Source of the DNA: Akebia trifoliata
Lineage: Eukaryota; Streptophyta; Magnoliopsida; Ranunculales; Lardizabalaceae
Assembly: GCA_017979445.1 (NCBI GenBank)
Contig: CM030711.1
Span: 17,624,922-17,688,921 of the forward strand
Reading direction: 5' to 3'
Length of the DNA: 64,000 nt
The notes below the pieces were generated by a model. The model made no database searches. It was given only the letters and a program-made list of their open reading frames with translations, and was not told the DNA's origin. Below, in pieces: positions 47,701-58,008 of the stretch. The translations under genes and the position numbers were made by a program. How positions within the stretch are numbered: the stretch's first letter is position 1; the number at the start of each line of letters is the position of its first letter.

Positions 47701-48310
47701 ACCCAAACAGCACTTGCTGTTGATAGAACCTAGAAATTTTTTTTTTCTTTTTTACTATTTGCTTCATGTTTGCTGTCAATGGACAGCACCATTATCTTTA
47801 CTAGAACAATCCAATCATAAAAATTTAAAAAATAAAAATAAAAATAAAAATAAAAATAAAAACTGTCAACCAAAAGATCGACCACGCCTACAAGTAAATC
47901 AAAAGCTTTTCCCCCTCCCTAAAAACGTCCAAGGGTTGATCAAAGTACCCCTAAAAATTTAAAAAAAAAAAAATTTAAGGAGAAACAAGACAACAATCTC
48001 TCTGCTCCAATAACCATTAATTCATCCTTGATAACACCGACCTTTAAAATTTTGTATTATTTAAGGTCATCATAAACGACCCTCAATTGAACCACAAAGA
48101 TAATGCTTGATTAATCCATAAAAATAACATGCCGAGATCTCTAATATTCAAAAACACATGCCGAATAATCAAACAAAAAGACGGAGATGCAAATATAATC
48201 ATGAATAAACCAATAAACAAAAAAAACTAAATAAATAAACAAATAAAAACATTCTAGGTTATTTTAGCGATGCCTCCATACTTGGGGTTTTTCAAGTTTG
48301 ATCCTCAATG
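44711..48310 (-). other. Element E 5' leader
   Basis: 3.6 kb without a supported gene. 44760-46450 is collinear with A, B and F, including degenerate GAAAAATATTTTTTCTG units (44790-44880), GATATACCGTATAGG near 45258 and a CCCCGGGCACACCCCACCC-type segment (antisense, about 45850). 46450-47990 is specific to E, with one antisense ORF listed below. 47820-47865 is an AAAAATA repeat and 48000-48310 matches A 20700-20984. Confidence 0.72.
47306..47590 (+). CDS. Unassigned 94-codon ORF antisense to E leader
   Basis: A plus-strand ORF, antisense to element E, in the stretch of leader that no other copy here shares. The protein is acidic and Asp/Glu/Leu-rich (for example GEVINRLKPQDQIDFESDYS) and ends FGSLKKMM. 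I recognise no domain. The overlapping minus frame has a 69-codon ORF of no better quality. It could be a chance ORF, or part of a captured host sequence. There is no promoter I can point to. Confidence 0.15.
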   Translation: MNRSILNQPIRIEVVGTRLVLDMVRLEKMNQIGFWFGSVEDGEVINRLKPQDQIDFESDYSLSNNEFDLRFQPIGLDYSLLERTNSFGSLKKMM

Positions 48311-48328
48311 TCCCCAGTGGAGTCGCCA
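48311..48328 (-). other. Primer-binding site of E (tRNA-Arg)
   Basis: TGGCGACTCCACTGGGGA on the minus strand, one base from the 5' LTR. Confidence 0.88.
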
Positions 48329-48329
48329 C

Positions 48330-50025
48330 TGAAAGGGCCCTCGATTCGCGGGGTGCGCGGATCCGCTTTTGACCCTTAAGGTTTGGGAGTCGCCACCTAG
48401 TTATTTTGGTCTAGGAACCAAACTGACTCTACAATGGATAAAAAAGAACTAATCTACTACAGAAATTTGAATTCGGGAATCATGTTACGGGGTTGGAAGG
48501 TGTTAGGCACCAACCCCGCCCGGCCAATGCCGGTCTCTACTTATCCCAAATAAATCTACATCGCTAATGACAAACCTAGATTAAAAAATAATGAAAAATC
48601 TTACCTTCGATCTCCAAAAGTGCTATTCCCTCAGATCTGGTGAAAACGGCTCCTTGTACCGTATTCCTTACTTCGTTCTATCTCCGGATCTGATTCCTGA
48701 TCTTCGAGGTAAGGTATCTCCTTCTTGGATCTGGGTGCTTCGAATTTGTTGTGGATTTTTAGGATGTTTTTGATAGATTTTTAGGTGTTTTTTAGGCTAA
48801 AATCAGAGTAGGGGTGTTAGGTAAGGAGTTGAGGCTCCAAAATTAGGGTTTTGGAGAGGTTGTGGAGGCTTCTTCACCTACTTTTCCTAAGGTTTTTTCT
48901 TTGATACGAAAATAGGGTGTGGAGGCTCCTATTTATAAAGTTTTTAGAAGCATAAGGGTTTGATTAGGATTTCTTTTAGGGTTTCAATTAGGGTTTTGAC
49001 TTTAGTCTTATGAGATTGACTTAATTAGTTTAGATTAGGGTTTTGATTTAGGGTTTTGACCTTAATCTTATGAGATTGACGTGATTAGTTTAGATTAGGG
49101 TTTTGATTTAGGTTTTTGACCTTAGTCTTATGAGATTGACTTTAATACTTGACTCTAGTCTTACTTAATTGACTTTAATTTTGACTTTAGCCTTATTTGA
49201 TTGACTTTAATATCTTGACTTTAGTCTTGCTTGATTGACTTTAAATTTTTGGAGAACCCCCCTCTATTATATCTTTGATTCTTTGGACCCCCAAATGGAG
49301 GGGTCCTTAAAGAAATATCTTACGAACCATCAACAATTTTTCTTGAAAGCCTGATTGATCAATTTTTTGGTTTAAATTTTATAATTAATTTTATTAATGT
49401 TTCACTTTACATTATTTAATGATTTATTTATTAATTTTAAAATTTTTAATTATTAAAATTGTGAAATTACCGTTTTGCCCTCGAAGAGGATTTTTTACGT
49501 TTTAAGTCGTTTTTCAATGTTCCAGGATGTTTTGAAATCAGTTTCTCATAAGGAATTCAATGAAAAAGTTGATTTTTATCATTTATGAAATTTTTTGTGT
49601 GAAATGATCGTGGATTTTATGAGGGGTATTTTCGTAATTTTTGTCGAATTTTGTGAAAATTGTTGAAATGATTTATTTGGTTTCGATTTGTTATTTTATG
49701 TGTTTGAATGGGTTTTCCTAAGCGTAATGTAGGCTCTAGGGTTGTTTTGATGTTAGGGGTATTTTGGTAATTTGGTCATTTTTAGTGATTTTTATCGTGA
49801 AGCTTCTTTTTGGTTTGCAAGATGATGATTTCTATGTTTCTAGGGTCGTATTTACCTAGTGTAGCGTGGTTTCTAAGTTTTGTCAGTTCGAGATACCTCA
49901 TCCGGATTTTTGAAACATATCTGATAACAAAATGAAGCATTGGAATAAACATCCATCATTGGGAACCTTTGTGATCGGGTTGACGAGTTGATTAATCAGG
50001 AGAGTGCAAAAATGGGGTATCTACA
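48330..50025 (-). repeat. Element E 5' LTR
   Basis: 1,696 bp from TGAAAGGGCC to GTATCTACA. TATA box 48930-48937. Pair of 32778-34499. Confidence 0.95.
48930..48937 (-). promoter_or_regulatory. TATA box in E 5' LTR
   Basis: TATAAATA on the minus strand; would be the promoter of element E. Confidence 0.65.
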
Positions 50026-50322
50026 CCATCCGAGATAACAAGATAATTGAATGAGATAACATATAATGCTGAAGTCTTTGAGTAGCCCATACCAGTGCTA
50101 AGTAAGTTTTTTCGAGGTCGAATACTTTCGTTCATACTCTAACATCTTTTTGCTGATGTAGTATATAGCCCTTTATATGCGAGTATCTTTGTCATACTGT
50201 GTAAGCATGCATCCCATAGCTTCTTCTATGACTGATAGATAAAGAAGAAGTGGTTTATCTGGTATAGGTGGAACCAAAATAGGTAGGTTCAAGAGATACT
50301 CCTTGACTTGGTCGAAAGCCTT
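50026..50322 (-). pseudogene. Element F RNase H, N-terminal part
   Basis: Minus-strand remnant between RT and E's insertion point. It contains degenerate DTRK..AIYYISKK sequence. It is separated from RT by a stop (a Gln codon changed to TAA, ending the RT ORF at 50323). CCATC at 50026-50030 is E's target-site duplication. Confidence 0.8.
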
Positions 50323-51657
50323 TTAACATTGCTCATCCCAAACAGTTGGTTCATTCTTCTTGAAAAGCTTGAAAATAGGTTCGCAGACGTTGGTGAGTTG
50401 AGCGATGAATCTGCTGACATACTGTATTCTGCTTAAAAAACTTCTAATTTGCTTTTCAATCTTAGGCGGTGGCATCTCTTGGATAGCTTCAATCTTCACA
50501 GGGTTTACTTTGATCCCTCTTTGACTGACCACAAATCCCAACAATTTTCTCGAAATTACTCCAAATACGCATTTCTGCGGGTTGAGGCGGAGTTGGTACT
50601 TTTGAATCCTTGTGAGAAAATTTTCTAACGCAGCAACGTGCCCTAGTCGTTCTTTGAATTTGATTACCATATCATTTACATAGACTGCGACTTCCTTATG
50701 TATCATGTCATGTAGTAAAGTAGTGGCTGCTCTTTGATAGGTGGCTCCGGCATTCTTCAAACCAAAAGGCATAACCTTGTAACAAAAAGTTCCCCACTGT
50801 GTGATGAACGACATTTTTTGTATATCTCGAGGATCTATTTTTATCTGATTGTATCCCAAAAAACCATCCATGAAGAACAACAAAGCATATCCTGCCGTAC
50901 TATCTACTAGAACATCTATGTGTGGTAAAGGAAAATTATCTTTTGGACTTGCTTTGTTTAGGTCTTTGAAGTCTACACACATTCTGACATTTCCATCCTT
51001 TTTAGGTACCGGGATGACATTGGCAATCCACTCAGGGTATTCTACTAATTCAAAAAATTCAGCGTTAATCTGCTTCGTAACTTCTTTAATTTTTAGAATC
51101 CATTTCAGCTTCACACGTCGAAGTTTCTGTTTGATTGGTCGAGCATCAGGATATAACGGAATCTGATGTTGAACAATGTCTGTTTTTACTCCCGGCATAT
51201 CCCCGTAAGACCACGTGAACACGTCTTTGAACTTCCTGAGCAAATCTACTATCCCTTTGCATTCATTAGGAGATAAGGTGATTCCAATCCGAATCTCTTG
51301 AGGACTTTCTTTTGTTCCGAGGTTGATAACCTCTACTTCCATTATTAGAGGTTGAGCCCGACGTTCATTTTCTTGTTCAAGTAATTTGATTATTTTAGGG
51401 GGAAGTTCTTCGTCAGAAGATTCTCCATCCGAAGCCAAATTATTAGTTAAATTATTATTGCATTCAGGGTAATCAAAAATTTCTTTCATTTCATTGAAAA
51501 GAGATGGGGTAACAACACTCATTGCAGATTTGACCGACTCATTTAACTCAGCAAAAATAACGGACTTACTTGACTCAACAGAAATAAAGGATTCATTTGA
51601 CATGTCAGACTGAACAGGACTAATGGGACTGATAGACCCAGTCTTGACATGCAACAC
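50323..51657 (-). pseudogene. Element F reverse transcriptase ORF (444 codons, YVND active site)
   Basis: The longest ORF of the window. Residues 1-130 form an acidic, Ser-rich stretch; about 136-157 hold KFKDVFTWSYGDMPG; RT runs from about 170 to 425. Motifs: VRMCVDFKDLN (about 224-234), FFMDGFLGYNQI (first Asp at 264), MPFGLKNAGATYQR (296-309), and VYVND at 325-329. The second motif should be YVDD; codon 328 at 50674-50676 reads AAT where E has GAT, so one catalytic Asp is lost. The Asp at 329 is kept. The frame runs on into RNase H but stops at the C after DEQ. The N-terminus joins the protease-RT linker; the ATG at 51657 may not be a real start. Confidence 0.92.
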
Positions 51658-52317
51658 AGAACTAATTACATGATAGCTAAAGAGACAACCTACAGCGGGT
51701 TTAATTACATACTAAGGATTTGGGATCCCCTTCTCAATTGACAACACCAGGACACTGTGATCTTCAATGAATAACTGGTTAATATTGAGGGAGTCCAGAT
51801 TGAGCTGTCAGTCTTCAACTTCTTTCTCTTTAGCTTCTGTGCTTGCTTCCTTTTCAGGCCAATCCATACCAAAGAAGATTTCAAACCCCGATAGACGAGT
51901 ACCTATGATATGGTTAATGAACGGCTCTGGGAACCTACAGTACCGAAAATATTCTCCTTCCTTCATGAAATAGCCATTAAGGGTCTTACGATAGGGCTTT
52001 ATTTTAATGAGATCCGTGGTGCGCCTTTGCCTTTTTGCAATTGCCTTGTCCCGCTTTGTCTTCCAATATTGGGCCTAATCTTCCTTAGTAGGCTTATATC
52101 CTAGCTAGAATGTGCCGATAACTTCTTTAATCACCGATGCCTCTTTAATACCTTGTTTCTTGCGACCTAGGCCCATACCAGGGAAAAATCTCATTTTTTT
52201 TAACATATTGGCCATGTAGCAGTTAGAGGTGTTCTCAATAGGAAAATATTCTTTCATGGAGTGATCCCATTGAATTGAGTAGATCTTCTCAAATTCAAAT
52301 CCGCTAAGCTCTATCCC
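51658..52317 (-). pseudogene. Element F protease-RT linker
   Basis: About 660 bp with no long open frame. The 51850-52060 part keeps the KPYRKTLNGYF..EGE-type segment seen in E. The likely site of an Ogre intron. Confidence 0.6.
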
Positions 52318-53000
52318 CTATTGTTCTGGCTGAATCTCAAGTAATGGCTCATCCTTAGCTTCAGCCTTGTTTACAATTCCTACAATCTCAACATCTCTAT
52401 GGAGAGTAATCACTAGCCCATCCTTGATAAACTTGACCTTCTGGTGTAGTGTGGAAGGGATGGCTTTGATCTGGTGTAACCATGGTCTCCCTAACAGTAA
52501 ATTGAAAGAAGACTGGATATCGATAACCTGAAATTCCACAGGAAATTTAGCTATGCCTGTGGATAATCGAAGGTGCAAAATCCCCAGTACATCCCTCTTG
52601 GTTTTATCATAGGCCCTAACCCCTTGATTTGTGGGTATGAGATCTTCAGCTTTAAACCTAAGGCAAGTAGCAGTCTTCAAAAGACAAACATTCAATACAC
52701 TCCCATTATCAATCAATACCAGAGGTACCCTCATCCCGTTATAGTCAACTGTGATGTACAACGGCTTAATGTGGCTTGCTTCCTCTTTTGGGAGATCTGA
52801 GTCTGAGAAGGATAGAATATTCTCTACGTAAGTTGCCCTTACTATACTGGCTAGCTGATCTGGAGAAGTATTAAGGGAGACTTGGGACGTACTTAATGCT
52901 TAGAGAACGACTTCTCTATGAGCAGTGTAAGCCATGAGTAAACCCCATACTGAGATATTGGCCCCTGATTTCTTCAACTGCTTGATCACAAAGTTATCTT
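52318..53000 (-). pseudogene. Element F protease
   Basis: Aspartic protease domain, open from 52761 to 52318 in one frame (147 codons): VPLVLIDNGSVLNVC active site, then GRPWLHQIKAIPSTLHQKVKF. It ends at a stop at 52318 after EIQPEQ. The part upstream of 52761 (the segment that in E starts MKKSGANISVWDLL) is broken. No gag-protease fusion is possible here. Confidence 0.85.
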
Positions 53001-54735
53001 CTTCGATATTTTCTTTGATGGGATCTTCTCTTTTTTTCTTGCCAAGGCTGCAGGATTATCAATACAAAGTTCTTGTGGCTAAAAAACTCTTCATCTTCGA
53101 GTCATATGTCTAACTTCATCACAAGAGAGGGAGAAAGGCTCATCTTCTTCAGTTAACAAATATGAATCTTCATTTGTCAAAGATACTAGAATTTTTGGGT
53201 TCATCTGAGCCAACAGGTAACTAGTGAATGCGGGGCTACTGTAGCGAGGTGGGGATAAACAATACGTATCATCCAAGGTTAAATCAAATGGTTCATAGTT
53301 TGTGGTAAAAACCTCATCAGTGAAAGCTATCCCGACAAGGGGGGTAACTAGGCGATTTGACTTGGACTGGATTGATGAAAGAGAAGGGATCAAATAGTAA
53401 CGGTAGTAGATTAGTGGTGACATTTGGTGGGCTAGGGATTGTGACCTTTTAGTTGTAAATAAGATTTTGAATGGCATGGTGCAAGGTGATACATCGATCC
53501 GTGTGATGGCCAGAGTTTTGATGGAACTCGTAGAACAAGTTAGAGTTGTGTCCAGTTGGCAAGGAATTAGGCAAAGGTTGGGATTGGATAGGGGTAAGAA
53601 GCCCTTTTTTCATCAATTTATGAAAAGCTACAGTGAGACTCATCCCTAGATTGGTAAACTGACGGGGAGTTTGAGGTTGACTTGGGTGAACCTGGTTATT
53701 AGTCCGGGCTGGGGTAGCTTACGTGTCGGCTATGTAGACATGGTTGGTATTGGGTTTAGGATTATAAGGTTTCTTGGACTTATTATCCAAGGGGTTATAA
53801 AGGACCCTAGAGGCAAAAGCATCCTCAAGTTGGCTTCCGACTTGTAATAAGGACTCAAAAGTAGGGAGATATTGGGCCACTAGGTGCTGAGCATATCCTT
53901 GTGAGAGATTCTTTAGGATAATCGCTACTTATTCGTTCTCCGAAGGTCTATCCCACATTTGGGTAGCCTTGGCCCTCCAGCGACCAATGAAATCAGTGAA
54001 TGTCTCCCCATTTTTCTATTTAGTTGCCTCCAAATCCCTTCTTGAAGTATCAATCTCGGTACTGTACTTATACTAATGCTAGAAGGCCTTTGACATGCTC
54101 TCCAAGATACCCACAGTAATTGGATCTTGAGACATCAGCCAACGTAGTGCTGATCCTGATAGAGTTATCTGAAACAACAATGTCATATGTTCGTCGCTGA
54201 GCCCCATAGTGCGCATGTTGGTAACATACACTTTAAGATGTGTTTTCGCACACCCTATCCCACTGAACTTGTCCATTTCAGGTATCACAAACTTCTCTGG
54301 CAAATGGATTCTAGGGATGCGGTTCAGAGCTTCAATGCCTGCTGTATTTTCATCGATACCCTTTATACTCTTTATAGCTAACTCTAGTTGAGACATTCTG
54401 TTAGCTAACACCGAATTTTCATCAACATACTCTTCGTCTATGTCGAGGTCAAAGACTTCATGTGGACGTTTCTCTTCTACCTTCTTTCCTTTTGGGTTAT
54501 CTAGGGGATTGCCCGTTGATTCTGAGATCTGTTTTAACACTTCCACTTTGCCTTTTATATTGTTGATATCATTGGCAAAGGTTGCCAAGATCTTACGGAT
54601 CTTTGTAAGCTTAGATTCTGAAGCAATCTCTGCTTGTTGACTTGGTACTGTAGCTCAGTCTAACCGACTGAACTTATGACTCCAACTAGGAGGTGGACGC
54701 TTGAGTTTGGGCGCAATGATAATCTTATATGACCC
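53001..54735 (-). pseudogene. Element F gag (broken)
   Basis: Gag pieces 54588-54079, 53643-53449 and 53477-53091, with stops between. The first has the N-terminal segment and the start of the capsid domain (GSALRWLMSQDP). The knuckle reads YEFHQNSGHHTDRC: its first Cys is Tyr, so zinc binding would be lost. Closest to E and B. Confidence 0.84.
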
Positions 54736-54954
54736 CATCAAAGGTAGATTTAGTCAATTTCAGTATTACCCCCTTGATAACATTTTAAGGAGTGATTTTA
54801 TTGAGGTTTGTGCACCAATCCATTAATTAATCCATTTACGCAATGATCATTCAAAAGGGAAATAAATATTTATTCAAAAGAAAAATAGTTTTATTGAAAA
54901 TGATTGACAAAGAAACGTTCTCATTGAAACATCTTTCAATAAATTTGACTTAAA
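54736..54954 (-). other. Element F spacer between ORF1 and gag
   Basis: About 220 bp non-coding, collinear with E 43311-43531; the ORF1 stop codon is at 54955-54957. Confidence 0.6.
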
Positions 54955-56118
54955 CTATTTTTTACATGGACGTTTGGCTTTGTTTAGATAGTCATCAGGA
55001 TTGCTGTCAGGCTTGACCCTCTTGGCTCTAACAACTGGCCCTTTGAATTCTACTGGTCCGTCTGGATACCCTAAGGAGCATTTGTTCCAAGCTTTCTCAA
55101 TGAGATGCACTAGCTTTTCAGTCAATGGCTCGGGAGGGAAGAAAGCTTTGTGCCGAGGTAAAGATAATTCTATGGGTATGTCGTACTGCTCTGGGATCAA
55201 TGCAGGTTGGTAGAAAGAGGTTTCTTCTAAATCGGTTAGACGGACATAGTAGGATCCTTTGCTTCTTAGAATAGTGGGATCAGTCATCCACCAAGGACAT
55301 CTTAAACTGATATGATGGGCAAGGCGAGAGTCTAACCACTTGCTCCAAGCCTTGACTGAGTTGTGGTGCACTAACATGTTTCTTTTGGAAAAGTGTTCTG
55401 GCCCATACTCGAGGTTTGAAGGGACATCTACAATTTTGAAACGATCGCACAGCCACATGTAGAGTAAGTGGGGGCTTCTTTTGAAGTTTTCCCTCTCACC
55501 ATTCTTTATGGCATTTAAATCTGAGAAAGTTTCAGCTAGGATGAGAGGTATAGGGTTGGTTTTCCTTGAGAGTTGAGAGGCTATATCGATGAATGACTTA
55601 GGGATAGTTTGGCTATCACTATTGGAGGTCAATATGTATTGGGCTAGGATTCCTAGGCATAAACGATAATCTCTAGTGGCTCGCCAGGCTTCAGGTTTTA
55701 CATTGACGGGATGACTACGGGAGCGATACGGACTTAGTAAAGGTACTAAGTCCAATCTCACGTTATGGACTAGGGCCTTGGCTTCTTCCTTAGAAATGTT
55801 CAGTCCTGTGGCGAGGGCACCAGAATATCCTGTCTTCAATGAGGGCCTGAGTAAGGGTCCTGAAGTAGATATCCCCATGATGCCACAATAATCATCGTGA
55901 GTGGGGCACAAGTGCATATATCCAATATGGAATATATGAAGGTAGGGGTTCCAGCGCGTAGCCATAACACGTAACAGATTCCAGTCCATTTCAAACTCGT
56001 GAAAGTAGAGAGCACTCCTTAACATGAATATCCCAAAATTGATCTTCTCTACAAGGTGCATCCCTATGATGGTTGTTTTGACAAACTGATCGATCGGGTT
56101 ATTGCCTGCGACTAGCAT
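54955..56118 (-). CDS. Element F ORF1 (Ogre-type, intact 387 codons)
   Basis: An uninterrupted ORF upstream of gag. I place the start at the ATG 56116-56118 (MLVAGNNPIDQF); the frame is open a few codons further up. The protein has hydrophobic and Trp-rich parts (MDWNLLRVMATRWNPYLH, CPTHDDYCGIMG, YMWLCDRFKI, LRCPWWMTDP) and a basic Lys/Arg tail (VVRAKRVKPDSNPDD..KAKRPCKK) that could act in nuclear targeting. ORF1 before gag is a hallmark of Ogre elements and resembles the plant mobile domain; its role is not known. It is intact although F is the oldest element here by nesting, and the younger E has a broken copy. None of A, B, C or D has it. Confidence 0.85.
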   Translation of the reverse strand: MLVAGNNPIDQFVKTTIIGMHLVEKINFGIFMLRSALYFHEFEMDWNLLRVMATRWNPYLHIFHIGYMHLCPTHDDYCGIMGISTSGPLLRPSLKTGYSGALATGLNISKEEAKALVHNVRLDLVPLLSPYRSRSHPVNVKPEAWRATRDYRLCLGILAQYILTSNSDSQTIPKSFIDIASQLSRKTNPIPLILAETFSDLNAIKNGERENFKRSPHLLYMWLCDRFKIVDVPSNLEYGPEHFSKRNMLVHHNSVKAWSKWLDSRLAHHISLRCPWWMTDPTILRSKGSYYVRLTDLEETSFYQPALIPEQYDIPIELSLPRHKAFFPPEPLTEKLVHLIEKAWNKCSLGYPDGPVEFKGPVVRAKRVKPDSNPDDYLNKAKRPCKK

Positions 56119-57916
56119 CCTGATTTGACACAAAAGGGTATTTTAGTATTCTTCCAAAGTCCATGTAAAATATCAATGTTTTATTGAAAAATCCTGTTCT
56201 TATGAAAAATATTTTTTCTTGGAAAACATTTTTTCTAGAGAATATTTCTTTTGGAAAATATTTTTTTTGAAAAATTAAACCATTTTTCTTCTTTGAAAAT
56301 AAGTTGAACCCGAATTTAGAAAAAAATTTGATTTCCATTTTGATTTAAATGGCTCGGCCCATCACGATTGTTGGGTCGAGATGGACTGGGTCATTATGGA
56401 TTATTGCAACAAATGGATTTTTTATTGGGTCAGTGCACCCATTTTAATCAAGTAAAACAAAACTTTAATCATTGAGGACAACCATACATTTTGATCTCAT
56501 TATTCACATCATCACATACATTCATCAATCACAATAAACAACCCGAGAACACCCAATAAGTTCGAGTCGTGACCTATAGGGGAGGTTTCTAGACTCTAAG
56601 CTTACTATGTGCAATGCATTCTTATCTTGCCACCATTGTCCAAGTACACTTATATACCTCTCGAGCGTGCTCAATCAAACGGTACGTGGTGACTTGGTTT
56701 GATATACCGTATAGGTGATAATCTAAAACTTCAACTCACTTCTCTGAAGTCAAAAATAGCCAGTTTAATCCCCAGATCAAAGGTGGTGCGCGATGCTTGA
56801 GCAAAGGCACTCTTAAATCACCTTTTTTTCTAGAATAGACGTAGTCTATCCTCCTTGTACCGTAGTATATCGGAATAGGATCTCGCTTAGGCACTGATTT
56901 TGACAAAGAAGTGTAATTGATGTACTTATATTATCCTTGATATACCTATGGGTACGAGTCAAGAGTTATAGTTTTCATAAATGGTTTGGCATCCCACAAA
57001 GGGATCGACCATGTATTAGTACTACGTTGGTAATCGGGACATGTGACTGTGTGGCTTACAATAGGTCAAAGGCTCAAGTCGCTCCAGCCTGGGTGCATCG
57101 ATATATCTTTCAGAGTCACCTAATCAGACGGTACTGATGCCCCAATTTGATATACCCTAAGGTACGTGACTGGAGTTGTGATTTTCATGAATGATGTCGC
57201 ATCTCCGAAGAGATCGGGCCACGCACTAGTACCACGTTGGTTATATGGGACGTGCAAGTGTGCAAAGCAGTAAACATGCTAATGGTGTGTGCACAACAGG
57301 GTGGGGTTTGCCCGGGGCCTTTTCTCGAATAAATGGGGCCATGGGCCAGATCAAACCAATCAAATCATCAACATATGGATATTGAATAAATATTGATCAA
57401 AAATACAGAAATATCAAAAATACCCAATTCGAAATCAAAGCATGTATATATCAATTAAGATCATGGCATTTCAGATAATCAATCAATAACACAGAATAAT
57501 CGATCAGATTCAATATTGAAACATGCACAAAAAAATCTTTTTATTTTATTTTATTTTTTTCTTAGAATTTTAGGAATTTTTTTGCATTTTTAATTTAGGA
57601 CTCAAGAAATTTCTCAATGAGAACTTGGGTTATCTCGACTAACACCTTAAGATTTAAAAATTACTAAGGGTCATTAGGCCACGTGGCTCCCTCATTGATA
57701 ATCTAATTCCATGGCCTTCACAATTTTGATTGGAAAAGATTTGGATCCAAAATGAGAAAAAAAAAATCAACTTTAAAAATGAGAAATTTAAGTCCAAGAT
57801 TTTGAAAATGGGTGATTATGAAATCTCAAAATAAAGTTTAAGATGACATTTAAAATTATTTTTTTAATTTTTTTTTTTAAAAAGTGAAAATTTCTTTTAA
57901 AAGTTCATGGAATTTT
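56119..57916 (-). other. Element F 5' leader (partial)
   Basis: 1.8 kb of non-coding leader, collinear with A, B and E: the GAAAATATTTTTTTTG units (56200-56270), GATATACCGTATAGG near 56700, and the segment ACTAAGGGTCATTAGGCCAC (57663), shared with A (18955). It is cut at 57917 by a CACTA-like end. The primer-binding site and 5' LTR of F are not in the window. Confidence 0.75.
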
Positions 57917-58008
57917 CACTACAACATTTTTGATCTACAGCGACGGATTTTTCCACCGCTACAACGTAATTTTTCCGTCGGTAAAAGCTATTGCGGCGAT
58001 GAGCAGCG
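57917..58008 (+). mobile_element. CACTA-like DNA transposon end (truncated)
   Basis: Starts CACTACAACATTTTTGATCT, then CAGCGACGGATTTTTCC and TTTTTCCGTCGGTAAAAGC. The CACTA start and repeated GCGACGG/CCGTCG subterminal motifs are typical of plant CACTA (En/Spm) elements. Only 92 bp remain before element D; the rest, including any transposase, would lie beyond D, outside the window. It could be a small non-autonomous copy. The 3-bp target duplication cannot be checked. Confidence 0.65.

Larger units (their letters stand above)
32778..50025 (-). mobile_element. Element E: near full-length Ogre-like LTR retrotransposon
   Basis: A 17,248-bp complete element on the minus strand with a perfect target-site duplication CCATC (32773-32777 and 50026-50030). 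LTRs 32778-34499 and 48330-50025; primer-binding site 48311-48328; polypurine tract 34500-34513. Order from the 5' end: leader, ORF1, gag, protease, linker, RT, RNase H, aRH, integrase, 3' region with a 33-bp array. All coding parts carry stops or frameshifts, so it is not autonomous as it stands. In the first 280 bp the LTRs differ by about six substitutions. Confidence 0.96.
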
